From Bugula neritina (lineage: Eukaryota; Bryozoa; Gymnolaemata; Cheilostomatida; Bugulidae): a stretch of 64,000 nt of DNA. Position numbers and translations under genes: made by a program. The notes beneath the pieces are model-generated. The model saw nothing but the letters and a program-made list of their open reading frames with translations. It was not told where the DNA came from and did no database searches. Of this stretch, positions 37,633 through 51,054 are shown piece after piece. The DNA lies in NCBI GenBank assembly GCA_964035545.1, contig CAXIUT010000103.1:248001-312000 (forward strand), read 5' to 3'. Within the stretch, counting starts at the first letter, position 1. Each line of letters opens with the position of its first letter.

Positions 37633-38974
37633 CACAGTGTTATATTTTGCTAGAGCAATAACTAATTTTAGATGCCTTTGCAAACATATGAGAAATAAAT
37701 GAGTCAGTCTATGAAAAGAGGTGTTTGCAGCAATTGTCCACTTTTGATTTACACGCGGCATGGAAACTTTTGTAGTTTTAAATAATACCTCCAAACTCAT
37801 CACTTGCATGTGTTTAGATACCTGATAAATTATTTTATGCAAAACTTGATGCCTGCTTCAAAGACACCAGTGCTTAATTACTGTGTTAACTGTATTGGCA
37901 CGTTGCCATGAGATATTTGGTAATATTTCGCATCACAACAAACTCTTCAGAAAGTTAAGAAAATCAGTATAGAAAGTTAATGAAATAAACCTACCAGAGA
38001 GAGTAAGCCAGATGTAACAAGTAGATCCAAAACAAGTTGATTAACAATTGAAGTTGAAATCTCCATGTAGTCAACACTTTAGTCCTAATGTCAAATGCAA
38101 ACGTCTGCAACCAAACTGTGTAGACTTCATGAGCTGGTTAGCTGACAGGACTCATTAAAGTTCTTAATTCTTGTGTGTATAGTGATGCCCATCTTGTACT
38201 AGAGAGGGCTGACTGAAGACTGCTATTTTGTGAAAATTGACAATGCACATTATTATTATTCATTGTTGAGATTCACGACTGCCATAAACAATGATAAAAT
38301 ATTCATTGTTGGTACTAGTGAGTAGAATAAAATATAATATAATATTGTTTTCTGGACAGATAAGTAATATCAAATGCATATTATAACTTACCATAAATCT
38401 ACAGTGCTTCACATCTTCACCTTTTTCTGCAATGTTATTTCTTTGCAGTTAGAAGTACTAGCTGAATATATGACTATGAAACATAACCCTTCAATTTCAT
38501 TGCACCAGCACCAGTTGCAAGATAGGTGTGTTGGGAGTTATCTTTCCCAAAATTTTGTTCTTGGTGTTTATACGAAGCAGACACAGGCTAATATTAGTTT
38601 GGTTATTTGCAAGAGTTTTTCTGTCTGATTGTCCATCAGCAAAAGTTTGCGCCTTGCAGTTATTATGGAAATACCAGTGATGCTGGAAGACCTGTGCATT
38701 GTACACCTGCCTTTACTATTGAATTTAGATGTTTTATTTTCCCATATCCCCTCTCCTGCCCCCTGCCCCCTCTAACAACCAGCAATCCTGACTCATGTGA
38801 ATTGTGTTATTGTTCTAGAGTTGGCCCATGGGCCTACAGTATACGATTTGAAGCTTTATAGTTTACAGGCAGTGGAGATGAGTCACTGCTGAAACCCATT
38901 TTATTAGTAGACTATATTGCTCTTCAATCATCAGTTTTCATATTAAAAGAGAAAGCTCATCTGCAGCGCCATTT
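37633..38974 (+). repeat. Satellite unit 29, head c, variant middle, P tail (1,342 bp)
   Basis: The unit is c-type through CAGTATAG, then carries the same variant middle and tail as unit 24 (CTTAATTC, TTGTACTAG, TACTAGTGAG, GATAAGTAAT, AGTTTGGTTATT). Confidence 0.94.
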
Positions 38975-40315
38975 CACAGTGTTATATTTTGCTAGAGCAA
39001 TAACTAATTTTAGATGCCTTTGCAAACATATGAGAAATAACTGAGTCATTCTATGAAAAGAGGTGTTTGCAGCACTTGTCGACTTTTGATTTACACGCGG
39101 CATGGAAACTTTTGTAGTTTTAAATAATATCTCCAAACTCATCACTTGCATGTGTTTAGATACTTGATGAAAATTTTTATGCATAACTTGATGCCTGCTT
39201 CAAAGACACCAGTGCTTAGTTACTGTGTTAAATGTATTGGCACGTTGCCATGAGATATTTGGTAATATTTCGCATCACAACAAACTCTTCAGAAAGTTAA
39301 GAAAATCAGTCTAGAAAGTTAATGAAATAAACCTACCAGAGAGAGTAAGCCAGATGTAACAAGTAGATCCAAAACAAGTTGATTAACAATTGAAGTTGAA
39401 ATCTCCATGTAGTCAACACTTTAGTCCTAATGTCAAATGCAAACGTCTGCAACCAAACTGTGTAGACTTCATGAGCTGGTTAGCTGACAGGACTCATTAA
39501 AGTTCTTGACTCTTGTGTGTATAGTGATGCCCATCTTGAACCAGAGAAGGCTGACTGAAGACTGCTACTTTGTGAAAATTGACAATGCATATTATTATTA
39601 TTCATTGTTGAGATTCACGACTGCCATACACAATGATAAAATATTCATTGTTGGTACTACTGAGTAGAATAAAATATAATATAATATTATTTTCTGGACA
39701 GATAAATAATATCAAATGCATATTATAACTTACCATAAATCTACAGTGCTTCACATCTTCACCTTTTTCTGCAATGTTATTTCTTTGCAGTTAGAAGTAC
39801 TAGCTGAATATACGACTATGAAACATAGCCCTTCAATTTCATTGCACCAGCACCGGTTGCAAGATAGGTGTGGTGGGAGTTATCTTTCCTAAAAGTTTGT
39901 TCTTGGCGTTTATACGAAGCAGACACAGGCTAATATTAGTTTACTTATTTGAAAGAGTTTTTCTGTCATATTGTCCATCAGCAGGAGCTTGCGCCTTGCA
40001 GTTATTATGGAAATATCAGTGATGCTGGAAGACCTTTGCATTGTACACCCGCCTTTACTATTAAATTTAGATGTTTTATTTTCCCCTCCCCTCTCCTGCC
40101 CCCCTGTCCCTTCTAACAACCAGTAATCCTGACTCATGTGAAATGTGTTATTGTTTTAGAGTTGGACCATGGGCCTACAGTATACGATTTGAAGCTTTAT
40201 AGTTTACAGGCAGTGGAGATGAGTCACTGCTGAAACCCAATTTATTAGTAGACTATATTGCTCTTCAATCATCAGTTTTCATATTAAAAGAGAAAACTCA
40301 TCTGCAGCGCCATTT
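38975..40315 (+). repeat. Satellite unit 30, head b, tail S (1,341 bp)
   Basis: A normal b head and middle change to the diverged S segment at ACATAGCCC (about 39825). C6 is at 40099-40104. S markers continue to GAGTTGGACC, and the end is CCCAATTT. Confidence 0.94.
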
Positions 40316-41657
40316 CACAGTGTTATATTTTGCTAGAGCAATAACTAATTTTAGATGCCTTTGCAAACATATGAGAAATAAATGAGTCATTCTATGAAAA
40401 GAGGTGTTTGCAGCACTTGTCCACTTTTGATTTACACGCAGCATGGAAACTTTTGTAGTTTTAAATAATATCTCCAAACTCATCACTTGCATGTGTTTAG
40501 ATACTTGATAAATTTTTTTATGCAAAACTTGATGCCTGCTTCAAAGACACCAGTGCTTAATTACTGTGTTAACTGTATTGGCACGTTGCCATGAGATATT
40601 TGGTAATATTTCGCATCACAACAAACTCTTCAGAAAGTTAAGAAAATCAGTCTAGAAAGTTAATGAAATAAACCTACCAGAAAGAGTAAGCCAGATGTAA
40701 CAAGTAGATCCAAAACAAGTTGATTAACAATTGAAGTTGAAATCTCCATGTAGTCAACACTTTAGTCCTAATGTCAAATGCAAACGTCTGCAACCAAACT
40801 GTGTAGACTTCATGAGCTGGTTAGCTGACAGGACTCATTAAAGTTCTTGACTCTTGTGTGTATAGTGATGCCCATCTTGAACCAGAGAGGGCTGACTGAA
40901 GACTGCTACTTTGTGAAAATTGACAATGCATATTATTATTATTCATTGTTGAGATTCACGACTGCCATACACAATGATAAAATATTCATTGTTGGTACTA
41001 CTGAGTAGAATAAAATATAATATAATATTATTTTCTGGACAGATAAATAATATCAAATGCATATTATAACTTACCATAAATCTACAGTGCTTCACATCTT
41101 CACCTTTTTCTGCAATGTTATTTCTTTGCAGTTAGAAGTACTAGCTGAATATATGACTATGAAACATAACCCTTCAATTTCATTGCACCAGCACCAGTTG
41201 CAAGATAGGTGTGTTGGGAGTTATCTTTCCCAAAATTTTGTTCTTGGTGTTTATACGAAGCAGACACAGGCTAATATTAGTTTTGTTATTTGCAAGAGTT
41301 TTTCTGTCTGATTGTCCGTCAGCAAAAGTTTGCGCCTTGCAGTTATTATGGAAATACCAGTGATGCTCGAAGACCTGTGCATTGTACACCTGCCTTTACT
41401 ATTGAATTTAGATGTTTTATTTTCCCATATCCCCTCTCCTGCCCCCTGCCCCCTCTAACAACCAGCAATCCTGACTCATGTGAATTGTGTTATTGTTCTA
41501 GAGTTGGCCCATGGGCCTACAGTATACGATTTGAAGCTTTATAGTTTACAGGCAGTGGAGATGAGTCACTGCTGAAACCCATTTTATTAGTAGACTATAT
41601 TGCTCTTCAATCATCAGTTTTCATATTAAAAGAGAAAGCTCATCTGCAGCGCCATTT
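40316..41657 (+). repeat. Satellite unit 31, head d, tail P (1,342 bp)
   Basis: A d-type head (CGCAGCATGG, TTGATAAATTTTTT, CAGAAAGAG). The tail has ATATATGACT, TGTCCGTCAGC, TTTGCGCC, CTCGAAG and a P tract. Confidence 0.94.
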
Positions 41658-42998
41658 CACAGTGTTATATTTTGCTAGAGCAATAACTAATTTTAGATGC
41701 CTTTGCAAACATATGAGAAATAACTGAGTCATTCTATGAAAAGAGGTGTTTGCAGCACTTGTCGACTTTTGATTTACACGCGGCATGGAAACTTTTGTAG
41801 TTTTAAATAATATCTCCAAACTCATCACTTGCATGTGTTTAGATACTTGATGAAAATTTTTATGCATAACTTGATGCCTGCTTCAAAGACACCAGTGCTT
41901 AGTTACTGTGTTAAATGTATTGGCACGTTGCCATGAGATATTTGGTAATATTTCGCATCACAACAAACTCTTCAGAAAGTTAAGAAAATCAGTCTAGAAA
42001 GTTAATGAAATAAACCTACCAGAGAGAGTAAGCCAGATGTAACAAGTAGATCCAAAACAAGTTGATTAACAATTGAAGTTGAAATCTCCATGTAGTCAAC
42101 ACTTTAGTCCTAATGTCAAATGCAAACGTCTGCAACCAAACTGTGTAGACTTCATGAGCTGGTTAGCTGACAGGACTCATTAAAGTTCTTGACTCTTGTG
42201 TGTATAGTGATGCCCATCTTGAACCAGAGAAGGCTGACTGAAGACTGCTACTTTGTGAAAATTGACAATGCATATTATTATTATTCATTGTTGAGATTCA
42301 CGACTGCCATACACAATGATAAAATATTCATTGTTGGTACTACTGAGTAGAATAAAATATAATATAATATTATTTTCTGGACAGATAAATAATATCAAAT
42401 GCATATTATAACTTACCATAAATCTACAGTGCTTCACATCTTCACCTTTTTCTGCAATGTTATTTCTTTGCAGTTAGAAGTACTAGCTGAATATACGACT
42501 ATGAAACATAGCCCTTCAATTTCATTGCACCAGCACCGGTTGCAAGATAGGTGTGGTGGGAGTTATCTTTCCTAAAAGTTTGTTCTTGGCGTTTATACGA
42601 AGCAGACACAGGCTAATATTAGTTTACTTATTTGAAAGAGTTTTTCTGTCATATTGTCCATCAGCAGGAGCTTGCGCCTTGCAGTTATTATGGAAATATC
42701 AGTGATGCTGGAAGACCTTTGCATTGTACACCCGCCTTTACTATTAAATTTAGATGTTTTATTTTCCCCTCCCCTCTCCTGCCCCCCTGTCCCTTCTAAC
42801 AACCAGTAATCCTGACTCATGTGAAATGTGTTATTGTTTTAGAGTTGGACCATGGGCCTACAGTATACGATTTGAAGCTTTATAGTTTACAGGCAGTGGA
42901 GATGAGTCACTGCTGAAACCCAATTTATTAGTAGACTATATTGCTCTTCAATCATCAGTTTTCATATTAAAAGAGAAAACTCATCTGCAGCGCCATTT
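41658..42998 (+). repeat. Satellite unit 32, head b, tail S (1,341 bp)
   Basis: A copy of unit 30, 2,683 bp away, with the same b-to-S switch at ACATAGCCC and the same CCCAATTT end. Confidence 0.94.
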
Positions 42999-44339
42999 CA
43001 CAGTGTTATATTTTGCTAGAGCAATAACTAATTTTAGATGCCTTTGCAAACATATGAGAAATAAATGAGTCATTCTATGAAAAGAGGTGTTTGCAGCACT
43101 TGTCCACTTTTGATTTACACGCAGCATGGAAACTTTTGTAGTTTTAAATAATATCTCCAAACTCATCACTTGCATGTGTTTAGATACTTGATAAATTTTT
43201 TTATGCAAAACTTGATGCCTGCTTCAAAGACACCAGTGCTTAATTACTGTGTTAACTGTATTGGCACGTTGCCATGAGATATTTGGTAATATTTCGCATC
43301 ACAACAAACTCTTCAGAAAGTTAAGAAAATCAGTCTAGAAAGTTAATGAAATAAACCTACCAGAAAGAGTAAGCCAGATGTAACAAGTAGATCCAAAACA
43401 AGTTGATTAACAATTGAAGTTGAAATCTCCATGTAGTCAACACTTTAGTCCTAATGTCAAATGCAAACGTCTGCAACCAAACTGTGTAGACTTCATGAGC
43501 TGGTTAGCTGACAGGACTCATTAAAGTTCTTGACTCTTGTGTGTATAGTGATGCCCATCTTGAACCAGAGAGGGCTGACTGAAGACTGCTACTTTGTGAA
43601 AATTGACAATGCATATTATTATTATTCATTGTTGAGATTCACGACTGCCATACACAATGATAAAATATTCATTGTTGGTACTACTGAGTAGAATAAAATA
43701 TAATATAATATTATTTTCTGGACAGATAAATAATATCAAATGCATATTATAACTTACCATAAATCTACAGTGCTTCACATCTTCACCTTTTTCTGCAATG
43801 TTATTTCTTTGCAGTTAGAAGTACTAGCTGAATATATGACTATGAAACATAACCCTTCAATTTCATTGCACCAGCACCAGTTGCAAGATAGGTGTGTTGG
43901 GAGTTATCTTTCCCAAAATTTTGTTCTTGGTGTTTATACGAAGCAGACACAGGCTAATATTAGTTTTGTTATTTGCAAGAGTTTTTCTGTCTGATTGTCC
44001 GTCAGCAAAAGTTTGCGCCTTGCAGTTATTATGGAAATACCAGTGATGCTGGAAGACCTTTGCATTGTACATCCGCTTTTACTATTGAATTTAGATGTTT
44101 TATTTTCCCATCCCCTCTCCTGCCCCCCTGTCCCCTCTAACAACCAGCAATCCTGACTCATGTGAATTGTGTTATTGTTCTAGAGTTGGCCCATGGGCCT
44201 ACAGTATACGATTTGAAGCTTTATAGTTTACAGGCAGTGGAGATGAGTCACTGCTGAAACCCATTTTATTAGTAGACTATATTGCTCTTCAATCATCAGT
44301 TTTCATATTAAAAGAGAAAGCTCATCTGCAGCGCCATTT
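42999..44339 (+). repeat. Satellite unit 33, head d, C6 tail (1,341 bp)
   Basis: The d head and TGTCCGTCAGC match unit 31, but the tail is C6 with CTGGAAG, ACATCCGCTT and GACTCATG, intermediate between Q and R. Confidence 0.93.
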
Positions 44340-45680
44340 CACAGTGTTATATTTTGCTAGAGCAATAACTAATTTTAGGTGCCTTTGCAAACATGTGAGA
44401 AATAACTGAGTCATTCTATGAAAAGAGGTGTTTGCAGCACTTGTCCACTTTTGATTTACACGCGGCATGGAAACTTTTGTAGTTTTAAATAGTATCTCCA
44501 AACTCATCACTTGCATGCGTTTAGATACTTGATGAAAATGTTTATGCATAACTTGATGCCTGCTTCAAAGACACCAGCGCTTAGTTACTGTGTTAAATGT
44601 ATTGGCACGTTGCCATGAGATATTTGGTAATATTTCGCATCACAACAAACTCTTCAGATAGTTAAGAAAATCAGTCTAGAAAGTTAATGAAATAAACCTA
44701 CCAGAGAGAGTAAGCCAGATGTAACAAGTAGATCCAAAACAAGTTGATTAACAATTGAAGTTGAAATCTCCATGTAGTCAACACTTTAGTCCTAATGTCA
44801 AATGCAAACGTCTGCAACCAAACTGTGTAGACTTCATGAGCTGGTTAGCTGACAGGACTCATTAAAGTTCTTGACTCTTGTGTGTATAGTGATGCCCATC
44901 TTGAACCAGAGAGGGCTGACTGAAGACTGCTACTTTGTGAAAATTGACAATGCATATTATTATTATTCATTGTTGAGATTCACAACTGCCATACACAATG
45001 ATAAAATATTCATTGTTGGTACTACTGAGTAGAATAAAATATAATATAATATTATTTTCTGGACAGATAAATAATATCAAATGCATATTATAACTTACCA
45101 TAAATCTACAGTGCTTCACATCTTCACCTTTTTCTGCAATGTTATTTCTTTGCAGTTAGAAGTACTAGCTGAATATATGACTATGAAACATAACCCTTCA
45201 ATTTCATTGCACCAGCACCAGTTGCAAGATAGGTGTGTTGGGAGTTATCTTTCCCAAAATTTTGTTCTTGGTGTTTATACGAAGCAGACACAGGCTAATA
45301 TTAGTTTTGTTATTTGCAAGAGTTTTTCTGTCTGATTGTCCATCAGCAAAAGTTTGCGCCTTGCAGTTATTATGGAAATACCAGTGATGCTCGAAGACCT
45401 TTGCATTGTACATCCGCTTTTACTATTGAATTTAGATGTTTTATTTTCCCATCCCCTCTCCTGCCCCCCTGTCCCCTCTAACAACCAGCAATCCTGACTT
45501 ATGTGAATTTTGTTATTGTTCTAGAGTTGGCCCATGGGTCTACAGTATACGATTTGAAGCTTTATAGTTTACAGGCAGTGGAGATGAGTCACTGCTGAAA
45601 GCCATTTTATTAGTAGACTATATTGCTCTTCAATCATCAGTTTTCATATTAAAAGAGAAAGCTCATCTGCAGCGCCATTT
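44340..45680 (+). repeat. Satellite unit 34, head h, tail R (1,341 bp)
   Basis: The head is a-like (AGTATCTCC, GCATGCG, CAGATAG) but has private changes: TTAGGTGCC, ACATGTGAG, AAAATGTTTATG, CCAGCGCTT and CACAACTGCC. The R tail has GACTTATG, GAATTTTG, CCATGGGTC and AAAGCCATTTT. Confidence 0.93.
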
Positions 45681-47022
45681 CACAGTGTTATATTTTGCTA
45701 GAGCAATAACTAATTTTAGATGCCTTTGCAAACATATGAGAAATAACTGAGTCATTCTATGAAAAGAGGTGTTTGCAGCACTTGTCGACTTTTGATTTAC
45801 ACGCGGCATGGAAACTTTTGTAGTTTTAAATAATATCTCCAAACTCATCACTTGCATGTGTTTAGATACTTGATGAAAATTTTTATGCATAACTTGATGC
45901 CTGCTTCAAAGACACCAGTGCTTAGTTACTGTGTTAAATGTATTGGCACGTTGCCATGAGATATTTGGTAATATTTCGCATCACAACAAACTCTTCAGAA
46001 AGTTAAGAAAATCAGTCTAGAAAGTTAATGAAATAAACCTACCAGAGAGAGTAAGCCAGATGTAACAAGTAGATCCAAAACAAGTTGATTAACAATTGAA
46101 GTTGAAATCTCCATGTAGTCAACACTTTAGTCCTAATGTCAAATGCAAACGTCTGCAACCAAACTGTGTAGACTTCATGAGCTGGTTAGCTGACAGGACT
46201 CATTAAAGTTCTTGACTCTTGTGTGTATAGTGATGCCCATCTTGAACCAGAGAAGGCTGACTGAAGACTGCTACTTTGTGAAAATTGACAATGCATATTA
46301 TTATTATTCATTGTTGAGATTCACGACTGCCATACACAATGATAAAATATTCATTGTTGGTACTACTGAGTAGAATAAAATATAATATAATATTATTTTC
46401 TGGACAGATAAATAATATCAAATGCATATTATAACTTACCATAAATCTACAGTGCTTCACATCTTCACCTTTTTCTGCAATGTTATTTCTTTGCAGTTAG
46501 AAGTACTAGCTGAATATACGACTATGAAACAAAACCCTTCAATTTCATTGCACCAGCACCAGTTGCAAGATAGGTGTGTTGGGAGTTATCTTTCCCAAAA
46601 TTTTGTTCTTGGTGTTTATACGAAGCAGACACAGGCTAATATTAGTTTTGTAATTTGCAAAAGTTTTTCTGTCTGATTGTCCATCAGCAAAAGTTTGCGC
46701 CTTGCAGTTATTATGGAAATACCAGTGATGCTGGAAGACCTTTGCATTGTACACCCGCTTTTACTATTGAATTTAGATGTTTTATTTTCCCATATCCCCT
46801 CTCCTGCCCCCTGCCCCCTCTAACAACCAGCAATCCTGACTCATGTGAGTTGTGTTATTGTTCTAGAGTTGGCCCATGGGCCTACAGTATACGATTTGAA
46901 GCTTTATAGTTTACAGGCAGTGGAGATGAGTCACTGCTGAAACCCATGTTATTAGTAGACTATATTGCTCTTCAATCATCAGTTTTCATATTAAAAGAGA
47001 AAGCTCATCTGCAGCGCCATTT
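45681..47022 (+). repeat. Satellite unit 35, chimera: b head, Q-type then P tail (1,342 bp)
   Basis: Up to ACACCCGCTT (46759) it matches units 21 and 25 (GCAAAAG, TTTGCGCC, CTGGAAG). From TTTATTTTCC (46783) it is P-type, including GTGAGTTG and CCCATGTT. The join is therefore within about 24 bp and forms the left edge of the displaced units 36-38. Confidence 0.93.
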
Positions 47023-48367
47023 CACAGTGTTATATTTTGCTAGAGCAATAACTAATTTTAGATGCCTTTGCAAACATATGAGAAATAACTGAGTCATTCT
47101 ATGAAAAGAGGTGTTTGCAGCACTTGTCGACTTTTGATTTACACGCGGCATGGAAACTTTTGTAGTTTTAAATAATATCTCCAAACTCATCACTTGCATG
47201 TGTTTAGATACTTGATGAAAATTTTTATGCATAACTTGATGCCTGCTTCAAAGACACCAGTGCTTAGTTACTGTGTTAAATGTATTGGCACGTTGCCATG
47301 AGATATTTGGTAATATTTCGCATCACAACAAACTCTTCAGAAAGTTAAGAAAATCAGTCTAGAAAGTTAATGAAATAAACCTACCAGAGAGAGTAAGCCA
47401 GATGTAACAAGTAGATCCAAAACAAGTTGATTAACAATTGAAGTTGAAATCTCCATGTAGTCAACACTTTAGTCCTAATGTCAAATGCAAACGTCTGCAA
47501 CCAAACTGTGTAGACTTCATGAGCTGGTTAGCTGACAGGACTCATTAAAGTTCTTGACTCTTGTGTGTATAGTGATGCCCATCTTGAACCAGAGAAGGCT
47601 GACTGAAGACTGCTACTTTGTGAAAATTGACAATGCATATTATTATTATTCATTGTTGAGATTCACGACTGCCATACACAATGATAAAATATTCATTGTT
47701 GGTACTACTGAGTAGAATAAAATATAATATAATATTATTTTCTGGACAGATAAATAATATCAAATGCATATTATAACTTACCATAAATCTACAGTGCTTC
47801 ACATCTTCACCTTTTTCTGCAATGTTATTTCTTTGCAGTTAGAAGTACTAGCTGAATATACGACTATGAAACAAAACCCTTCAATTTCATTGCACCAGCA
47901 CCAGTTGCAAGATAGGTGTGTTGGGAGTTATCTTTCCCAAAATTTTGTTCTTGGTGTTTATACGAAGCAGACACAGGCTAATATTAGTTTTGTAATTTGC
48001 AAGAGTTTTTCTGTCTGATTGTCCATCAGCAAAAGTTTTCGCCTTGCAGTTATTATGGAAATACCAGTGATGCTGGAAGACCTTTGCATTGTACACCCGC
48101 TTTTACTATTGAATTTAGATGTTTCATTTTCCCATCCCATCTCCTGCCCCCCCCCCTGTCCCCTCTAACAACCAGCAATCCTGACTCATGTGAGTTGTGT
48201 TATTGTTCTAGAGTTGGCCCATGGGCCTACAGTATACGATTTGAAGCTTTATAGTTTACAGGCAGTGGAGATGAGTCACTGCTGAAACCCATTTTATTAG
48301 TAGACTATATTGCTCTTCAATCATCAGTTTTCATATTAAAAGAGAAAGCTCATCTGCAGCGCCATTT
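47023..48367 (+). repeat. Satellite unit 36, head b, tail Q with C10 (1,345 bp)
   Basis: C10 is at 48147-48156, followed by GTGAGTTG as in unit 16 only. Confidence 0.95.
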
Positions 48368-49709
48368 CACAGTGTTATATTTTGCTAGAGCAATAACTAA
48401 TTTTAGATGCCTTTGCAAACATATGAGAAATAACTGAGTCATTCTATGAAAAGAGGTGTTTGCAGCACTTGTCCACTTTTGATTTACACGCGGCATGGAA
48501 ACTTTTGTAGTTTTAAATAGTATCTCCAAACTCATCACTTGCATGCGTTTAGATATTTGATGAAAATTTTTATGCATAACTTGATGCCTGCTTCAAAGAC
48601 ACCAGTGCTTAGTTACTGTGTTAAATGTATTGGCACGTTGCCATGAAATATTTGGTAATATTCCGCATCACAACAAACTCTTCAGATAGTTAAGAAAATC
48701 AGTCTAGAAAGTTAATGAAATAAACCTACCAGAGAGAGTAAGCCAGATGTAACAAGTAGATCCAAAACAAGTTGATTAACAATTGAAGTTGAAATCTCCA
48801 TGTAGTCAACACTTTAGTCCTAATGTCAAATGCAAACGTCTGCAACCAAACTGTGTAGACTTCATGAGCTGGTTAGCTGACAGGACTCATTAAAGTTCTT
48901 GACTCTTGTGTGTATAGTGATGCCCATCTTGAACCAGAGAGGGCTGACTGAAGACTGCTACTTTGTGAAAATTGACAATGCATATTATTATTATTCATTG
49001 TTGAGATTCACGACTGCCATACACAATGATAAAATATTCATTGTTGGTACTACTGAGTAGAATAAAATATAATATAATATTATTTTCTGGACAGATAAAT
49101 AATATCAAATGCATATTATAACTTACCATAAATCTACAGTGCTTCACATCTTCACCTTTTTCTGCAATGTTATTTCTTTGCAGTTAGAAGTACTAGCTGA
49201 ATATACGACTATGAAACAAAACCCTTCAATTTCATTGCACCAGCACCAGTTGCAAGATAGGTGTGTTGGGAGTTATCTTTCCCAAAATTTTGTTCTTGGT
49301 GTTTATACGAAGCAGACACAGGCTAATATTAGTTTTGTAATTTGCAAGAGTTTTTCTGTCTGATTGTCCATCAGCAAAAGTTTTCGCCTTGCAGTTATTA
49401 TGGAAATACCAGTGATGCTCGAAGACCTGTGCATTGTACACCTGCCTTTACTATTGAATTTAGATGTTTTATTTTCCCATATCCCCTCTCCTGCCCCCTG
49501 CCCCCTCTAACAACCAGCAATCCTGACTCATGTGAGTTGTGTTATTGTTCTAGAGTTGGCCCATGGGCCTACAGTATACGATTTGAAGCTTTATAGTTTA
49601 CAGGCAGTGGAGATGAGTCACTGCTGAAACCCATGTTATTAGTAGACTATATTGCTCTTCAATCATCAGTTTTCATATTAAAAGAGAAAGCTCATCTGCA
49701 GCGCCATTT
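48368..49709 (+). repeat. Satellite unit 37, head a, tail P (1,342 bp)
   Basis: An aP unit with CCATGAAAT, matching unit 17. Confidence 0.95.
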
Positions 49710-51054
49710 CACAGTGTTATATTTTGCTAGAGCAATAACTAATTTTAGATGCCTTTGCAAACATATGAGAAATAACTGAGTCATTCTATGAAAAGAGGTG
49801 TTTGCAGCACTTGTCGACTTTTGATTTACACGCGGCATGGAAACTTTTGTAGTTTTAAATAATATCTCCAAACTCATCACTTGCATGTGTTTAGATACTT
49901 GATGAAAATTTTTATGCATAACTTGATGCCTGCTTCAAAGACACCAGTGCTTAGTTACTGTGTTAAATGTATTGGCACGTTGCCATGAGATATTTGGTAA
50001 TATTTCGCATCACAACAAACTCTTCAGAAAGTTAAGAAAATCAGTCTAGAAAGTTAATGAAATAAACCTACCAGAGAGAGTAAGCCAGATGTAACAAGTA
50101 GATCCAAAACAAGTTGATTAACAATTGAAGTTGAAATCTCCATGTAGTCAACACTTTAGTCCTAATGTCAAATGCAAACGTCTGCAACCAAACTGTGTAG
50201 ACTTCATGAGCTGGTTAGCTGACAGGACTCATTAAAGTTCTTGACTCTTGTGTGTATAGTGATGCCCATCTTGAACCAGAGAAGGCTGACTGAAGACTGC
50301 TACTTTGTGAAAATTGACAATGCATATTATTATTATTCATTGTTGAGATTCACGACTGCCATACACAATGATAAAATATTCATTGTTGGTACTACTGAGT
50401 AGAATAAAATATAATATAATATTATTTTCTGGACAGATAAATAATATCAAATGCATATTATAACTTACCATAAATCTACAGTGCTTCACATCTTCACCTT
50501 TTTCTGCAATGTTATTTCTTTGCAGTTAGAAGTACTAGCTGAATATACGACTATGAAACAAAACCCTTCAATTTCATTGCACCAGCACCAGTTGCAAGAT
50601 AGGTGTGTTGGGAGTTATCTTTCCCAAAATTTTGTTCTTGGTGTTTATACGAAGCAGACACAGGCTAATATTAGTTTTGTAATTTGCAAGAGTTTTTCTG
50701 TCTGATTGTCCATCAGCAAAAGTTTTCGCCTTGCAGTTATTATGGAAATACCAGTGATGCTGGAAGACCTTTGCATTGTACACCCGCTTTTACTATTGAA
50801 TTTAGATGTTTCATTTTCCCATCCCATCTCCTGCCCCCCCCCCTGTCCCCTCTAACAACCAGCAATCCTGACTCATGTGAATTGTGTTATTGTGCTAGAG
50901 TTGGCCCATGGGCCTACAGTATACGATTTGAAGCTTTATAGTTTACAGGCAGTGGAGATGAGTCACTGCTAAAACCCATTTTGTTAGTAGACTATATTGC
51001 TCTTCAATCATCAGTTTTCATATTAAAAGAGAAAGCTCATCTGCAGCGCCATTT
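49710..51054 (+). repeat. Satellite unit 38, head b, tail Q with C10 (1,345 bp)
   Basis: C10 is at 50834-50843. There is a private TTGTGCTAGAG. Its last ~90 bp (GCTAAAACCC, TTTTGTTAG) already belong to the e-type block of unit 39. Confidence 0.94.

Larger units (their letters stand above)
38975..44339 (+). repeat. Duplicated bS + d dimer (units 30-33), period 2,683 bp
   Basis: Unit 30 (b head, S tail) and unit 31 (d head) are repeated as units 32 and 33. Both S tails share TCCTAAAAG, CAGCAGGAGC, CCAGTAATCC and GAGTTGGACC. Both d units share GAGAAAACTC before the head, CGCAGCATGG, CAGAAAGAG and TGTCCGTCAGC. The d units differ at their tails: P in unit 31, C6 in unit 33. A third copy of the S-d pair sits at units 45-46. 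Confidence 0.88.
47023..51054 (+). repeat. Displaced copy of units 16-18 (long-range segmental duplication)
   Basis: Units 36-38 repeat bQ, aP, bQ at a constant 26,870 bp offset from units 16-18 (starts 20153, 21498, 22840). They share GTGAGTTG after a Q tract, found in no other Q unit of the window, and CCATGAAAT in the middle unit. The left join lies inside chimeric unit 35. On the right, unit 38 runs into the unrelated e-type unit 39. Confidence 0.85.
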
